A stretch of DNA of 5,276 nt, from assembly GCA_026388915.1 (NCBI GenBank), contig JAPLIW010000360.1, positions 1 to 5,276 of the forward strand. Reading direction: 5' to 3'. This document shows, one piece after another, positions 5,142 through 5,276 of this stretch. The position numbers and the translations under genes are program-made. The DNA is from Deltaproteobacteria bacterium. Its GTDB lineage: Bacteria > Desulfobacterota > SM23-61. The notes beneath the pieces are model-generated. The model was not told the origin of the DNA. It saw only the letters and a list, made by a program, of their open reading frames with translations, and searched no databases. The number at the start of each line of letters is the position of its first letter. The stretch's first letter is position 1.

Positions 5142-5276
5142 TACATTCGCGAAATTTACATGCCAGCCCCGAAAATTTAAACGGCATGGAACCGCCCAAA
5201 GGAATCGCCGGGCAACAGGAGCAACGCGTCTGCTGAATGGGCGTGCGGCAGCGCTCCCCTGCCCCTCCGGACTGTT

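Noticed and set aside
5142..5276. Possible partial gene at the right edge
   Set aside because: One minus-strand frame is open from the edge to about 5129, but its product shows no recognisable domain and runs through the typA promoter; no gene is supported here.

Overview
The window looks like a chromosomal segment of a moderately GC-rich bacterium. The flavour of the proteins (a compact RhlE-type DEAD-box helicase, a short RRM protein with a glycine-rich tail, and a BipA/TypA GTPase ending in a basic tail) suggests a deltaproteobacterium in the broad sense (Desulfobacterota, for example Syntrophus- or Geobacter-like). That placement rests on protein style only; no rRNA or tRNA gene is present to confirm it.

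Layout, left to right. Positions 1-206 hold no convincing gene but contain a perfect hairpin (6-26) and the first copy of a 60-bp repeat (134-193). A strong sigma70-type promoter (207-236) follows. The roughly 415 nt between it and the helicase start are rich in hairpins (notably four in a row at 468-596) and look like a long structured mRNA leader. The DEAD-box helicase runs from 661 to 1854. A 91-nt AT-rich gap with a possible internal promoter leads to a very small, highly basic 54-residue protein (1946-2110) that starts at TTG behind a strong Shine-Dalgarno. After another hairpin-rich, gene-free stretch (2111-2438) comes the RRM/glycine-rich RNA-binding protein (2439-2768). The convergent intergenic region (2769-3089) contains two overlapping hairpins, a long hairpin of about 19 bp, a weak terminator-like hairpin and the second copy of the 60-bp repeat (2960-3019). 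The translational GTPase typA/bipA occupies 4934-3090 on the minus strand. It has a probable extended -10 promoter near 5133-5141 and a leader of about 190 nt. The last ~135 bases show no gene.

How the genes fit together. The three plus-strand genes form an RNA-handling cassette: an ATP-driven RNA unwinder, a small lysine/arginine-rich protein likely to bind nucleic acid or the ribosome, and an RNA chaperone-like RRM protein. The convergent neighbour TypA acts on the ribosome. In other bacteria relatives of all three recognised families are tied to cold adaptation or ribosome assembly, so a cold or ribosome-stress role for the locus is a reasonable inference, not something the sequence proves. 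The parts that standard annotation would miss are the 54-residue protein, the structured helicase leader, and the direct 60-bp repeats that bracket the cassette.
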